From positions 1 to 64,000 of the forward strand of contig NZ_VUME01000007.1 in the NCBI RefSeq assembly GCF_009696325.1: 64,000 bases of DNA, read 5' to 3'. Positions 44,692-53,543 of this stretch are shown piece after piece (positions within the stretch are counted from its first letter, which is position 1; each line of letters begins with the position of its first letter). The stretch is from Collinsella sp. WCA1-178-WT-3 (M1). GTDB taxonomy: Bacteria > Actinomycetota > Coriobacteriia > Coriobacteriales > Coriobacteriaceae. Position numbers and translations under genes: made by a program. The notes beneath the pieces are model-generated. The model was not told where the DNA came from and did not search any database. It saw only the letters and a program-made list of their open reading frames with translations.

Positions 44692-45975
44692 CTACGCGAC
44701 CGGCTCGATCTTCTCGAGGCCGCCCATGTAAGGACGCAGAACCTCGGGGATCGTAATGGTGCCGTCGGCGTTCTGGTAGTTCTCCAGAATGGCGGCCATG
44801 GTGCGGCCAGCCGGTAGACCGGAACCGTTAAGGGTGTGCAGGTAGCGCGAGCCCTTGAAGTTCTCGGGATCGCGATACTTGATGTTGGCGCGGCGAGCCT
44901 GGAAGTCGCCGCAGTTGGAGCAGGAGCTAATCTCCTTGTAAGCGTTGTAGCTCGGCAGCCAGACCTCGATGTCGTAGGTCTGACGGGCAGAGAAGCCCAG
45001 GTCGCCGGTGCACAGGCTAATCACGCGATACGGAAGACCCAGCTGCTGAAGCAGGAACTCGGCCTCGGCGGTCATGCTCTCGAGCTCCTCGTCGGACTCC
45101 TCCGGCTTGGCAAACTTGACCATCTCGACCTTGTCGAACTCGTGCTGGCGGATGATGCCGCGGGTGTCGCGACCAGCAGAGCCGGCCTCCTCGCGGAAGC
45201 AGGGGGTGAAGGCGGTGTAGCGGCGCGGCAGGGTGTCGGCATCGAGAACCTCGCCGGCGTGCAGGTTGGTAAGCACGACCTCGGCGGTGGGGATCAGGAA
45301 GTTATCGCCCGAGACATGATAGGCGTCGTCCTCGAACTTGGGCAGCTGGCCCGTGCCAAACATGGTCTGACGCTTGACGACGATGGGCGGCCACCACTCC
45401 TTAAAACCACGGCTGGTGTGCGTATCGAGGAAGAAGTTGATGAGGGCGCGCTCCAGACGGGCGCCGGCGCCACCGAGAACGGTGAAGCGGCTACCGGAGA
45501 GCTTGTTGCCGCGCTCGAAGTCGAAGATGTCGAGGTCGGTGCCCAGATCCCAGTGCGGTTTAAAGTCGAAGTCGAACTCACGCGGGGTGCCCCAACGACG
45601 GCGCTCGATGTTCTCGTCCTCGTCCTTGCCGTACGGGGTGGCCTCGCAGGGAATGTTGGGCAGGTGAGCCATAAAGTCGTACTGCTCCTGCTCGAGAACG
45701 GTGCGGCGCTCGGCCAGACCGTCGATCTTCTCGTTGACGGCGCGCACGGCCTCCTTGGCGGCCTCGGCCTCGTCCTTCTTGCCCTCCTTCATCAGGGCGC
45801 CGATCTTCTTTGACTCGGCATTACGCGTGGCCTGGAGCTCCTCGACCTCGGTGATGACGGCACGACGCTCATCGTCGAGCTCAAAGAACTTCTCGCGATC
45901 CCAAGACGTCTGGCGGTTAGCCATGGCGGTATCGATGGCATCGGGGTTCTCGCGAACAAACTTGATATCAAGCAT
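44692..45975 (-). CDS. serS: Serine-tRNA ligase
   Basis: A 427-residue class II synthetase. The N-terminal coiled-coil arm that grips the long variable arm of tRNA-Ser (~30-105) is followed by the catalytic core with motif 2 ([18 protein letters not shown]) and motif 3 ([20 protein letters not shown]). The ATG before LDIKFVREN has GGAGGATCT upstream. It charges the tRNA-Ser encoded 4 kb away. No T-box leader is seen. Confidence 0.96.
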   Translation of the reverse strand: MLDIKFVRENPDAIDTAMANRQTSWDREKFFELDDERRAVITEVEELQATRNAESKKIGALMKEGKKDEAEAAKEAVRAVNEKIDGLAERRTVLEQEQYDFMAHLPNIPCEATPYGKDEDENIERRRWGTPREFDFDFKPHWDLGTDLDIFDFERGNKLSGSRFTVLGGAGARLERALINFFLDTHTSRGFKEWWPPIVVKRQTMFGTGQLPKFEDDAYHVSGDNFLIPTAEVVLTNLHAGEVLDADTLPRRYTAFTPCFREEAGSAGRDTRGIIRQHEFDKVEMVKFAKPEESDEELESMTAEAEFLLQQLGLPYRVISLCTGDLGFSARQTYDIEVWLPSYNAYKEISSCSNCGDFQARRANIKYRDPENFKGSRYLHTLNGSGLPAGRTMAAILENYQNADGTITIPEVLRPYMGGLEKIEPVA

Positions 45976-46086
45976 TAGATCCTCCGGCGATATACATTCC
46001 ATTTAGGTTGCAACCTTGTACATGTATGGGCAAGTATATACTTATGAGCGTTTACGACCCAACTCAACTACGCAAGAAGGCACCCA

Positions 46087-46260
46087 ATGGACGCAGTTTT
46101 TTCCTTTTTGTTTGGCACCCGCACCGGTTTTGCCATCCTTTTCGCCGGCGGCATCCTGCTGTTTGCGATTCTTGCCTTTGTAATGGAGAAGCGCACCCAT
46201 AAGCTCTACGTCGACCGCGGGCCCAAATCCGAAGAAGATCAAGACAGCTTCTGGGACTAA
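46087..46260 (+). CDS. Small single-helix membrane protein
   Basis: A 57-residue protein starting MDAVFSFLFGTRTGF. One hydrophobic segment (~15-33: GFAILFAGGILLFAILAFV) is followed by a charged tail ending in SEEDQDSFWD. AAGAAGG lies seven bases before the ATG, and a possible TATACT -10 is at 46037-46042. Opposite strand to serS and proC. It resembles short uncharacterised membrane proteins of Coriobacteria; function unknown. Confidence 0.65.
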   Translation: MDAVFSFLFGTRTGFAILFAGGILLFAILAFVMEKRTHKLYVDRGPKSEEDQDSFWD

Positions 46261-46415
46261 CCTGCCATTTAGGGACAGGTTTATTTTGGTCGGTTTTATC
46301 TGGGCAAACGCAAGCGCCCCGCAACCGGTATCAACCCGGTTGCGGGGCGCTTTTCGCTATAGAGATAAAACCGCAGGAAAAACCTGCCAAAATAAACCTG
46401 TCCCTAAATGGCAGG
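46261..46415. repeat. Nested palindrome with internal terminator, REP-like family
   Basis: 46261-46289 pairs with 46387-46415 over 29 bp without mismatch; CGGTTTTATCT (46291-46301) pairs with 46363-46373; innermost, 46312-46328 pairs with 46336-46352 (17 bp, GC-rich, terminator form). The outer arm is the dispersed repeat also found at 2705-2742. It starts directly at the stop of the small membrane gene and its other end nearly touches the proC stop, so it serves as end region for both convergent genes. Confidence 0.75.
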
Positions 46416-46416
46416 T

Positions 46417-47187
46417 TTACTGAAGGGTGGCGTCGATGGCCTTGACCAGGGCGCTGCGCATGCCGGCGTCCTCGAGCGCGACGACGCCCTTGATGGTTGC
46501 GCCGCCGGGCGAGCACACGGCATCCTTCATCGCCGCAGGATGCTGCCCAGTTGCAAGCTGCAGTTTCGCCGTACCCAGAACCATCTGGCTCACAATGCGA
46601 TAGGCGTCAGCGCGCGGAATGCCGTGCTTGACGGCCGCGTCGCCCAGGGCCTCAATCGCCATGGCAACAAATGCCGGGGCGCAACCGCCCACGGTACCGC
46701 CCACAAACAGCAAGCTCGTATCGAGCTCAACGACAGTGCCAAGCTTTCCGAGCAGGTCGAGGACCACGGCACGCTGCTCGCCGTTGAGCGTAGAGGACTT
46801 CTCGCAGGCGATGACGCCCTCGCCCACCGAAACCGGTGTATTGGGGACCGTCGAGATGTGCGCGACACCCGGCAGAACCTGCTCCCACTTGACACTGTCC
46901 CAAGTCCAGGCGACCGAAAGGACGACCTTATCGGCAAGAGTATCCTTGAGCGGAGCGAAGACCTTCTCGATCATGTACGGCTTGACCGCAGCAACCACGA
47001 TATCGGATACAGCGACAACCTCCGCCGCATCACGACAGGCAAGTATCCCACGCGCCTCACAGCGCTCAACCAGGGCATCGTAGCGGCCCGCGCAGGCACA
47101 CATGTCGCTCGCAGCCACACCGGCGGCAATCCAGCCATCGGCCATAGCGCTCGCCATATTGCCAAAACCGACAAATCCAATCTTCAT
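46417..47187 (-). CDS. proC: Pyrroline-5-carboxylate reductase
   Basis: A 256-residue NAD(P)H-dependent enzyme making proline from pyrroline-5-carboxylate. The N-terminal Rossmann start MKIGFVGFGNMASAM and the C-terminal signature VCSPGGATIKGVVALE are clear, with VPNTP in the middle. The last codons lie beside the dispersed palindromic repeat, so the repeat may have trimmed or replaced the end; length is near normal (family ~265-270). Confidence 0.93.
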   Translation of the reverse strand: MKIGFVGFGNMASAMADGWIAAGVAASDMCACAGRYDALVERCEARGILACRDAAEVVAVSDIVVAAVKPYMIEKVFAPLKDTLADKVVLSVAWTWDSVKWEQVLPGVAHISTVPNTPVSVGEGVIACEKSSTLNGEQRAVVLDLLGKLGTVVELDTSLLFVGGTVGGCAPAFVAMAIEALGDAAVKHGIPRADAYRIVSQMVLGTAKLQLATGQHPAAMKDAVCSPGGATIKGVVALEDAGMRSALVKAIDATLQ

Positions 47188-47260
47188 ATCTCATAGTCCT
47201 CTCAGACAGATTCTTCAAATCGAGAGCTATTGTCCCACGGCATTGTTTCGTGTTGCCGAC

Positions 47261-47731
47261 CTATTTGTGATACGGCTCACCACGGCTAATCTTGCAGGCG
47301 CGGTAGACCTGCTCCAGCAGCACCACGCGCGCCAAGTTATGCGGCAAGGTAATGCGTCCAAAGCTGAGCATTTCGTCAGCTCGTGAGCGAACATCGTCGC
47401 TCACGCCGTCCGATCCGCCAATCACAAAGGCGATGTCGCTGTTGCCTCGCAACATAAGATCATCGAGCCGCGCCGAGAGTTCCTCACTCGAGCGCTCTTT
47501 GCCCTCAATGGCCAGCAGGATCACATGCGCTCGGGGCGGCAGGGCTGCAAGAATCGCCGCTCCCTCCTTGTCGCGCGCGGCATCCACGCCGCCCGCCTTG
47601 GCCGGGTCGATATCGGCCACCTCGCGCATATCCACCTTGGCATAGGCGCCCAGGCGCTTGGTGTACTCGGCGCAGGCATCCTTCCAAAAACGCTCTTTGA
47701 GCTTACCGACGCATACAACGGTGCACTTCAC
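47261..47731 (-). CDS. rlmH: 23S rRNA (pseudouridine-1915-N3)-methyltransferase
   Basis: A 156-residue SPOUT methyltransferase acting on the 70S ribosome at helix 69. VIGGSDGVSDDV (SAM-binding knot) and the invariant C-terminal KISRGEPYHK are present. It follows the SPFH gene by six bases, forming a two-gene unit. Confidence 0.95.
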   Translation of the reverse strand: MKCTVVCVGKLKERFWKDACAEYTKRLGAYAKVDMREVADIDPAKAGGVDAARDKEGAAILAALPPRAHVILLAIEGKERSSEELSARLDDLMLRGNSDIAFVIGGSDGVSDDVRSRADEMLSFGRITLPHNLARVVLLEQVYRACKISRGEPYHK

Positions 47732-47737
47732 GCGCGC

Positions 47738-48676
47738 CTACTCCTTCGAATCGTTTTGAACTTTGCCGGCGGTCAGCATCTGCTCGAACATAGAGGCCGA
47801 CTGCGAAAAGTCGCTCGGCAGCACGACCGTCGATGTTTTACCCGTGCGAGCGAACTCCGTCATCATCTCGGACCATTGCGTAAACATGAACAGCTGGTTG
47901 GCCTCATCGTTGCCGACGCCCGTCTCCTGGATAATCTCGAGCGAATCCTTGATACCCAGCGCGATGGCCTTGCGCTGGTTGGCGATGCCTTCGCCCGCCT
48001 TTTCCATTGCCTCGGCCTCGGCGGTCGCCTCGGTAACGCGCTTGATGCGGTCGGCCTCAGCGAGCTCCTGCGCAGCAGCGCGCTTGCGCTGGGCGGCGTT
48101 GATGTCATTCATAGAGTTCTCGACCTCGGTCGGCAGCGCAATCTTGGTGATGAGCGTCGAAACGAGGGTAAAGCCGTAGGCGGCCATCTGCTCGGATACG
48201 GTGGCGTTGACGTCCTTGGCAATGTCATCCTTCTTGGCAAAGACCTCATCAAGGGTATAGACAGGGATGGAAGAGCGCAGGGCATCGGTAATGAAGTCGC
48301 GCATCTGGTCGACGGGCTCCTGCAGCATGTAGTAGCTCTTGTAGATGCCCGAATCTGCCGGGCCGGCTCCCATGTCATAGCTCACGTGGTACTGAGCAGA
48401 GACCTCAAGGCCGATAGTCACGTTGTCCTGGGTCTTAACGTCGATCCCAAAACCGTTTTTCATGGTGCGCAGACTCACCGTGGCGGCCTTGCGGTCGATC
48501 ACGGGCACCTTCATGTGGAAACCCGCGTTGACGATGCGGTTAAACTTGCCCAGGCGCTCGATGATCACAGCATGCTGCTGTTCAACGACATAGCAGGCGT
48601 TGGGAAGCAGTAGCAACAAAATGATGATGGGAAGTAGAAGGCTCGTAAGGGCAGCGATAATACCGGATAACAGCAT
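47738..48676 (-). CDS. SPFH/Band 7 domain membrane protein
   Basis: A 312-residue stomatin/HIR-like protein: an N-terminal membrane anchor (~3-27), the SPFH domain (QQHAVIIERLGKFNRIVNAGFH through ITKIALP), and a coiled-coil Ala/Glu-rich C-terminus (RKRAAAQELAEADRIKRV). Such proteins form oligomeric cages or rings on membranes and influence proteases or secretion; a specific role is not known. GGAGGAGA precedes the ATG before LLSGIIAAL. Confidence 0.88.
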   Translation of the reverse strand: MLLSGIIAALTSLLLPIIILLLLLPNACYVVEQQHAVIIERLGKFNRIVNAGFHMKVPVIDRKAATVSLRTMKNGFGIDVKTQDNVTIGLEVSAQYHVSYDMGAGPADSGIYKSYYMLQEPVDQMRDFITDALRSSIPVYTLDEVFAKKDDIAKDVNATVSEQMAAYGFTLVSTLITKIALPTEVENSMNDINAAQRKRAAAQELAEADRIKRVTEATAEAEAMEKAGEGIANQRKAIALGIKDSLEIIQETGVGNDEANQLFMFTQWSEMMTEFARTGKTSTVVLPSDFSQSASMFEQMLTAGKVQNDSKE

Positions 48677-48747
48677 GGTCTCTCCTCCGATGGGCACACG
48701 TTGGCACTAGGATACCCGCACAAAGCAGCCATGTGACACCATCAGGA

Positions 48748-49000
48748 GGCCCATAACAAAAAAGCTCCCATTGCTGGGAGCTCTTTCAATCAATGGTGCG
48801 GGCGAAAGGACGTCCGCGTATCCGCTGCGCGGATCCGCACCGGCTTCGCCCGCCTGCCGGCGGACTCGCCAGCTCGCTAAAAACGCTCCGCGTTTTCTTG
48901 ACGCTCGCTCCTTCGCAGGTTCAAGTCCCTGCGATGGGCCCATAACAAAAAAGCTCCCATTGCTGGGAGCTCTTTCAATCAATGGTGCGGGCGAAAGGAC
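48748..49000. repeat. tRNA-Leu 3'-end and terminator duplication with insert
   Basis: 48748-48811 repeats 48937-49000 (period 189 bp), covering terminator and tRNA-Leu 3' end. The insert shares about 90 bp with the tRNA-Arg inserts (same three hairpins) but ends in GCAGGTTCAAGTCC, the T-loop type of tRNA-Leu (TTCAAGT) and not of tRNA-Arg. Confidence 0.8.
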
Positions 49001-49069
49001 TTGAACCTTCATGGGGTTGCCCCCATACGGACCTGAACCGTACGCGTCTGCCAATTCCGCCACGCCCGC
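48983..49069 (-). tRNA. tRNA-Leu (CAG)
   Basis: 87 nt with encoded CCA, class II variable arm (TGGGGGCAACCCCA), acceptor GCGGGCG pairing fully. The anticodon loop TTCAGGT gives CAG, reading CUG. A GCAA-capped terminator (GAGCTCCCA stem and six T) follows. Confidence 0.96.
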
Positions 49070-49080
49070 GTGCAGGAATT

Positions 49081-49109
49081 AGAATAACGGAGCACCACCG
49101 TGAACGCAA
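49081..49109 (-). promoter_or_regulatory. Promoter of tRNA-Leu
   Basis: TTGCGT and TATTCT on the minus strand, spacer 17 bp. Confidence 0.65.
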
Positions 49110-49112
49110 GAA

Positions 49113-50030
49113 CTATTTTTGAAAAAGTTTGCAGGCATTGTCCCACGCAGCTTGCGCAATTGCCTCTGCTTTCTCTCCAGTACGATCGACACGGTCGTTG
49201 ACCAGCGCGTTTGCCGTGATGGAAATCATTGCCGGCTCACACTCAAGACCGCGAATGGGCTCCGGAGCCATATACGGGCAATCCGTCTCGAACAAAATAC
49301 GGTCGAGCGGGGTCGCCGCGAATGCCTCGCGCACATCATTGTTGCGCTTAAAGGTGGCCGCGCCGCCATAGGCGATATAGCAGCCCAAACCCACAAAGCG
49401 CTCCATCGTGGCGCGATCCTCGCCAAAGCAGTGCAGCACGCAACCGGCCTGAGGCACACCCACCTCGCGCAACACGTTGTACGCATCCACATGCGAGGAG
49501 CGCTCCTCGTCCGTGTCCTCATGACGCAGATGCAGCTCTACCGGCACATTGCGGCGTACGGCAACCTCGAGTTGGCGCGCCATACAGTCGATCTGCACGC
49601 TGTGGGGCGCCGGCGCGATGCCGTCGTCGTAATCCATGTGGTAGTCCAGACCGATCTCGCCGATACCGACGCATAAGGGATCATCAAGCGCAGCAACGAC
49701 CTGTGCATGAATGTCATCGGTATAGTCCGGCGCGCCATAGGGGTGCACACCGGCGAGATACTTTATCTGCGGAATATCCCGCATCGGCAAAATCTCGCGC
49801 ACCAGCCAGTCGCTATAGTCCGTCACGCTGCGTTTGTCGGCAATGGGATCAAAGATCGTCACCAACAGGTCGACGCCTGCAGCCTTGGCGCGCACAAGCG
49901 TCTCGGGTACTTCCTTGCCCCAAAACGAGAGCAAGTGCGCGTGCGTATCGGCAAGCGGCGCCAAGGGCACGGGGCAAGCAACCGTTTTCTTTTTCTTGGT
50001 AAACGTCACGCGCTCGTCATTAGGCATCAT
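49113..50030 (-). CDS. tatD: TatD-family metal-dependent hydrolase
   Basis: A 305-residue TIM-barrel nuclease/hydrolase. Metal ligands sit in ADTHAHL, GEIGLDYH, VELHLRHED, LHCFGE and ETDCPYM. Members degrade DNA or RNA and may remove damaged DNA; the precise substrate here is not known. Its start overlaps the end of rsmA by 11 bp (ATG within the last rsmA codons), with CAGGAG upstream, so the two are translationally coupled. Confidence 0.9.
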   Translation of the reverse strand: MMPNDERVTFTKKKKTVACPVPLAPLADTHAHLLSFWGKEVPETLVRAKAAGVDLLVTIFDPIADKRSVTDYSDWLVREILPMRDIPQIKYLAGVHPYGAPDYTDDIHAQVVAALDDPLCVGIGEIGLDYHMDYDDGIAPAPHSVQIDCMARQLEVAVRRNVPVELHLRHEDTDEERSSHVDAYNVLREVGVPQAGCVLHCFGEDRATMERFVGLGCYIAYGGAATFKRNNDVREAFAATPLDRILFETDCPYMAPEPIRGLECEPAMISITANALVNDRVDRTGEKAEAIAQAAWDNACKLFQK

Positions 50031-50880
50031 GGATTAGCTCCTGAGCCAGACGGACAAAATCGGCAACGCCAAGCGTCTCGGCGCGTGTGGTGGGCGCGAT
50101 GCCGCAAGCCTCAAAGGCGGCATCGAGCACGTCCTTGGCAAAGCCGTTGGCGCTCATGGAATTGCGGATGGTCTTGCGACGCTGAGCAAACGCAGCGTCA
50201 ATCACGCGGGCCACAAACTCGCGATCAAGCCCCTCGGGCGCTACGCCGTCGACACGGTCGATGCGCACGACGGCCGAATCCACATGCGGCGCCGGCATAA
50301 AGCAGCGCGGCGGCACCTCAAAGCGACCCGTCACCTGCGCATACAGGCCGAGCTTTGCCGTATAGCCGCCGTAGGTCTTGTTGCCCGGCGTTGCGGCAAT
50401 GCGATCGGCAACCTCCTTTTGAACCATGACGACGGCGCGCTTGAGCGCGGGCATCGTCTGGAAGAACTGCAGAATGATCGTTGCTGCCACGTTATAGGGC
50501 AAGTTCGCGACAAATACCGTCGGCTCACCGCCCGCGGCCTGCTCAATCTGCTCCGGACACACCTTGAGCGCGTCGCCCATGATAAAGCGGAAGTTGGCAT
50601 AGTCGGTGGCATGGGCATCGAGCACCGGCTCGAGCTCGGAATCGGCCTCAATCGACGTGACGCACGCCGCCTCCTGAAGCAGCGCAAGCGTGAGCGTTCC
50701 AACGCCCGGACCGACCTCGAGCACGCGCTCATCGCCCGCAAGTTCGGAAAGCTCGCAAATACGCTCGATCACATGGTTGTCGATCAGGAAGTTCTGGCCC
50801 AGGCGATGCTTGGTCGCAAGGCCAAACTCCTCCAGCAGCTCCCTTGTTGCCGTGGGGTTTGCCAAAGGCGAAGTTGTCAT
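50020..50880 (-). CDS. rsmA: 16S rRNA (adenine-1518/1519-N6) dimethyltransferase
   Basis: A 286-residue KsgA-type enzyme modifying helix 45 of 16S rRNA during small-subunit assembly. KHRLGQNFLID, the SAM site LEVGPGVGTLT, and the catalytic NLPY are present. Length is standard. First gene of a unit with tatD; the upstream gap holds the metG terminator. Confidence 0.95.
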   Translation of the reverse strand: MTTSPLANPTATRELLEEFGLATKHRLGQNFLIDNHVIERICELSELAGDERVLEVGPGVGTLTLALLQEAACVTSIEADSELEPVLDAHATDYANFRFIMGDALKVCPEQIEQAAGGEPTVFVANLPYNVAATIILQFFQTMPALKRAVVMVQKEVADRIAATPGNKTYGGYTAKLGLYAQVTGRFEVPPRCFMPAPHVDSAVVRIDRVDGVAPEGLDREFVARVIDAAFAQRRKTIRNSMSANGFAKDVLDAAFEACGIAPTTRAETLGVADFVRLAQELIHDA

Positions 50881-50913
50881 AGTTGCCTCCTTAGCATGGT
50901 GGCGGCGTCTTGA

Positions 50914-50949
50914 AACAAAAGGGCATGGACCGTTGCGGCCATGCCCTTA
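50914..50949 (-). terminator. Intrinsic terminator after metG
   Basis: AAGGGCATGG pairs with CCATGCCCTT around ~10 nt; TTTTGTTT follows on the minus strand. Confidence 0.8.
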
Positions 50950-50987
50950 CACCTAAACAGCAGATTGCCGATATGGCGCGCGGCGTC

Positions 50988-52589
50988 TTAACCCAGACGC
51001 GGGAACAGCGGCTCACCCTTCTCGACGGGCTGACCACCGGCAAGCAGACCCCAAGCGCAAATGCCCTTGAGGTCGTCGCTCGCGGCCTCGTCCTCGCACG
51101 ACAGGCGGCGCAGGGCCTCGGTAGAAGTCTGGGGCATGAGCGGCATCAGCAGGTGAGCGGCAATGCGGATGGCCTCGAGGAGGTTGTAGATCACAAACGC
51201 CAGCTCGTCGGCCTTGGCCTCGTCCTTGGCAAGTGCCCAGGGCTCGGAGTCCTCGATGTAGTGGTTGGCGGCGTGGATGAGCTCCATAACCTCGTCTTTG
51301 GCTCCACCGTAATCGAGTACGTCCATCTTGGCCATGTAGCGCTCGGCCAGGCCATCGGCGATCTTTGCCAGCGGGTTATCGAACGCATCGAACGATGCGG
51401 GCTTGGCGGGCGCGCAACCGTCAAAGTACTTGCCGCTCATGTTGAGCGAACGCGAGATGAGGTTGCCCCAGCTGTTAGCGAGATCGGCGTTGTAGACCTG
51501 CTCCATGCGATCGAAGCTGATAGCGCCGTCGGTGCCGGGGACCACGTCGGTCATAAAGTAGTAGCGATAACCCTCGACGCCCAGCATGTCGATAACATCC
51601 TGCGGGGCAATGGCGTTGCCACGGCTCTTGGACATCTTCTCGGCCTTGCCAGTCTCGGCATTGCGCACGGTCAGGAAGCCGTGGGCAAAGACGTGCTCGG
51701 GCAGAGCCTCGCCAATGGCCATGAGCATAGCGGGCCAAATGACGCAGTGGAAGCGAATGATGTCCTTGCCCACAATGTGGAACTGCGCAGGCCAGCGATA
51801 GGCCAGCTCGGCACGGGCCTCGTCGGTGTCGACACCGTAGCCGACAGCCGTCATGTAGTTGAGCAGCGCGTCGAACCACACATAGGTCACATGGCCCTCA
51901 TCGAACGGAACCTGGATGCCCCAGTCAAAGCTCGTACGGCTCACGGAAAGGTCGTTGAGGCCGCCCTCGACAAAGCTACGCACCTCGTTCATGCGGAATG
52001 CAGGCTCGACGAAATCGGGATGCTCGTCATAGAGCTTGAGCAGCTTGTCCTGGAAAGCGGAAAGCTTGAAGAAGTAGGACTCCTCCTGCACGCGCTCGAG
52101 CGGACGGTGACAGTCGGGGCACAGGTGCTGGCCGACGCTGCCGTATTCCTCGTCACCCTTCTGGACCTGCGTGTCGGTAAAGTAAGTCTCGTCGGGCACA
52201 CAGTACCAACCGTCGTAGCTGCCCTTATACAGGTAGCCAGACTCCTTCATGCGCTCCCACAGATACTGCACCGCATGATGCTGGCGCGGCTCGGTGGTGC
52301 GGATAAAGTCGTCGTTGGAGATCTCGAGTTTGCTCCAAAGCTCCTTAAAGTGCGGAGCCTGGCTGTCGGTCCACTCCTGCGGCGTCATGCCATGCTTGGC
52401 TGCGGCCTCGGCGACCTTCTCGCCGTGCTCGTCCATGCCGGTCAGGAACTTGACGTTATAGCCGGCGGAGCGGCGATAGCGAGCCTGGACGTCGGCGATG
52501 ATGGTGGAATAAGCCGTGCCCAGATGCGGATCGGCATTGACGTAGTAGATGGGCGTCGTGATAAAGAACGAAGGCTTGCTTTGATCCAT
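50988..52589 (-). CDS. metG: Methionine-tRNA ligase
   Basis: A 533-residue class I synthetase. The HIGH-like motif is PHLGTAYS and the KMSKS motif is EKMSKSRGN; the anticodon domain has the usual helical pattern (LANSWGNLISRSLNM). It lacks the C-terminal EMAP/Trbp111-like domain present in longer MetRS. The ATG before DQSKPSFFITT follows GGAGGACAAACCCC. Likely co-transcribed with the upstream rsmI and glycosidase-like genes. Confidence 0.95.
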   Translation of the reverse strand: MDQSKPSFFITTPIYYVNADPHLGTAYSTIIADVQARYRRSAGYNVKFLTGMDEHGEKVAEAAAKHGMTPQEWTDSQAPHFKELWSKLEISNDDFIRTTEPRQHHAVQYLWERMKESGYLYKGSYDGWYCVPDETYFTDTQVQKGDEEYGSVGQHLCPDCHRPLERVQEESYFFKLSAFQDKLLKLYDEHPDFVEPAFRMNEVRSFVEGGLNDLSVSRTSFDWGIQVPFDEGHVTYVWFDALLNYMTAVGYGVDTDEARAELAYRWPAQFHIVGKDIIRFHCVIWPAMLMAIGEALPEHVFAHGFLTVRNAETGKAEKMSKSRGNAIAPQDVIDMLGVEGYRYYFMTDVVPGTDGAISFDRMEQVYNADLANSWGNLISRSLNMSGKYFDGCAPAKPASFDAFDNPLAKIADGLAERYMAKMDVLDYGGAKDEVMELIHAANHYIEDSEPWALAKDEAKADELAFVIYNLLEAIRIAAHLLMPLMPQTSTEALRRLSCEDEAASDDLKGICAWGLLAGGQPVEKGEPLFPRLG

Positions 52590-52658
52590 GGGGTTTGTCC
52601 TCCAGAAAAACGTTGCATACAGGGGATGATTCTAACGCAAGGGCTGGATATCCTCCAT

Positions 52659-53537
52659 CTATTGCATATTGAGCACCATGGCATAGACATCGCGCTTGCG
52701 GCGTGAATACTTCTGAGACAGGCGCTTGGCCACCGCAGAGGCGGGCTCCCCCTCCTCGAGCGCGACACGGATATCCGCGCGCAGGGCCTCATCGGGATCC
52801 GCTGCCGCTGCGCCAACCGGCACGATGCCGGCCTCCTCGTCTTCACTCGGTGGCGCAATGACCAGCGCAATCTCGCCCTTTACTTCGCCGCGAGCACGCA
52901 GCCCCTCGGCAAGCTGGGCGGCGGGCCCGCGCAAGACCTCCTCGTGCAGCTTGGTGAGTTCGCGGCAGACGGCAACCTCACGCTGGGGAAAGACCTCCGC
53001 CACGGCCTCGAGCGTCGCCACGATGCGATGTGGAGACTCGTAGAAGATGAGTGCGCCGGGCACCACGGCAAGGCGCTGCAAACGGCGCACGCGGTCGCCG
53101 TGCTTTCGGCCCAAAAAGCCCTCGAAGAAAAAATGCTCGCAGGGAATACCGGACGAAACGAGCGCCGTGACGCAAGCAGAGGGCCCGGGAATAACTTCGA
53201 CGGGCACATCGGCCTCACGCGCCGCCTCGATCAGCGCTTGGCCGGGATCGGACACGCTCGGCATGCCGGCATCCGAGGCAAAAGCGAGGGTCTCCCCCGC
53301 CAGCAGGCGGTCAACCAGGCCGGCGGCGCGGCTGGCGATCACATTCTCGTCACAACGGACAAGCGGCTTGGAAATGCCCAGGTGCATCAGTAGCTTTGAG
53401 GTCACGCGCGTGTCCTCGCAGCAGATCGCATCGGCGGCGGCAAACGCCTCGCCAACGCGCGGAGACAGGTCGCCCAGGTTGCCGATGGGTGTTCCGACCA
53501 CATAGAGTTTGCCCGTACGGGCGCTGTTTTGCGTCAT
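52659..53537 (-). CDS. rsmI: 16S rRNA (cytidine-1402-2'-O)-methyltransferase
   Basis: A 292-residue tetrapyrrole-methylase-fold enzyme. N-terminal LYVVGTPIGNLGDLS, CCEDTRVTSKLL, SDAGMPSVSDPG and FYESPHRI are diagnostic for RsmI. The C-terminal extension (~230-290) contains an HTH-like KRLSQKYSRRKRDVY found in many members. It starts six bases after the glycosidase-like gene. Confidence 0.94.
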   Translation of the reverse strand: MTQNSARTGKLYVVGTPIGNLGDLSPRVGEAFAAADAICCEDTRVTSKLLMHLGISKPLVRCDENVIASRAAGLVDRLLAGETLAFASDAGMPSVSDPGQALIEAAREADVPVEVIPGPSACVTALVSSGIPCEHFFFEGFLGRKHGDRVRRLQRLAVVPGALIFYESPHRIVATLEAVAEVFPQREVAVCRELTKLHEEVLRGPAAQLAEGLRARGEVKGEIALVIAPPSEDEEAGIVPVGAAAADPDEALRADIRVALEEGEPASAVAKRLSQKYSRRKRDVYAMVLNMQ

Positions 53538-53543
53538 ATCAAC

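Noticed and set aside
45976-46086. T-box leader for serS
   Set aside because: The gap is too short and has no T-box sequence or antiterminator.
48707-49063. Minus-strand frame through tRNA-Leu (begins MAELADAYGS)
   Set aside because: A well-known kind of spurious protein produced by translating a tRNA-Leu gene and flanks.
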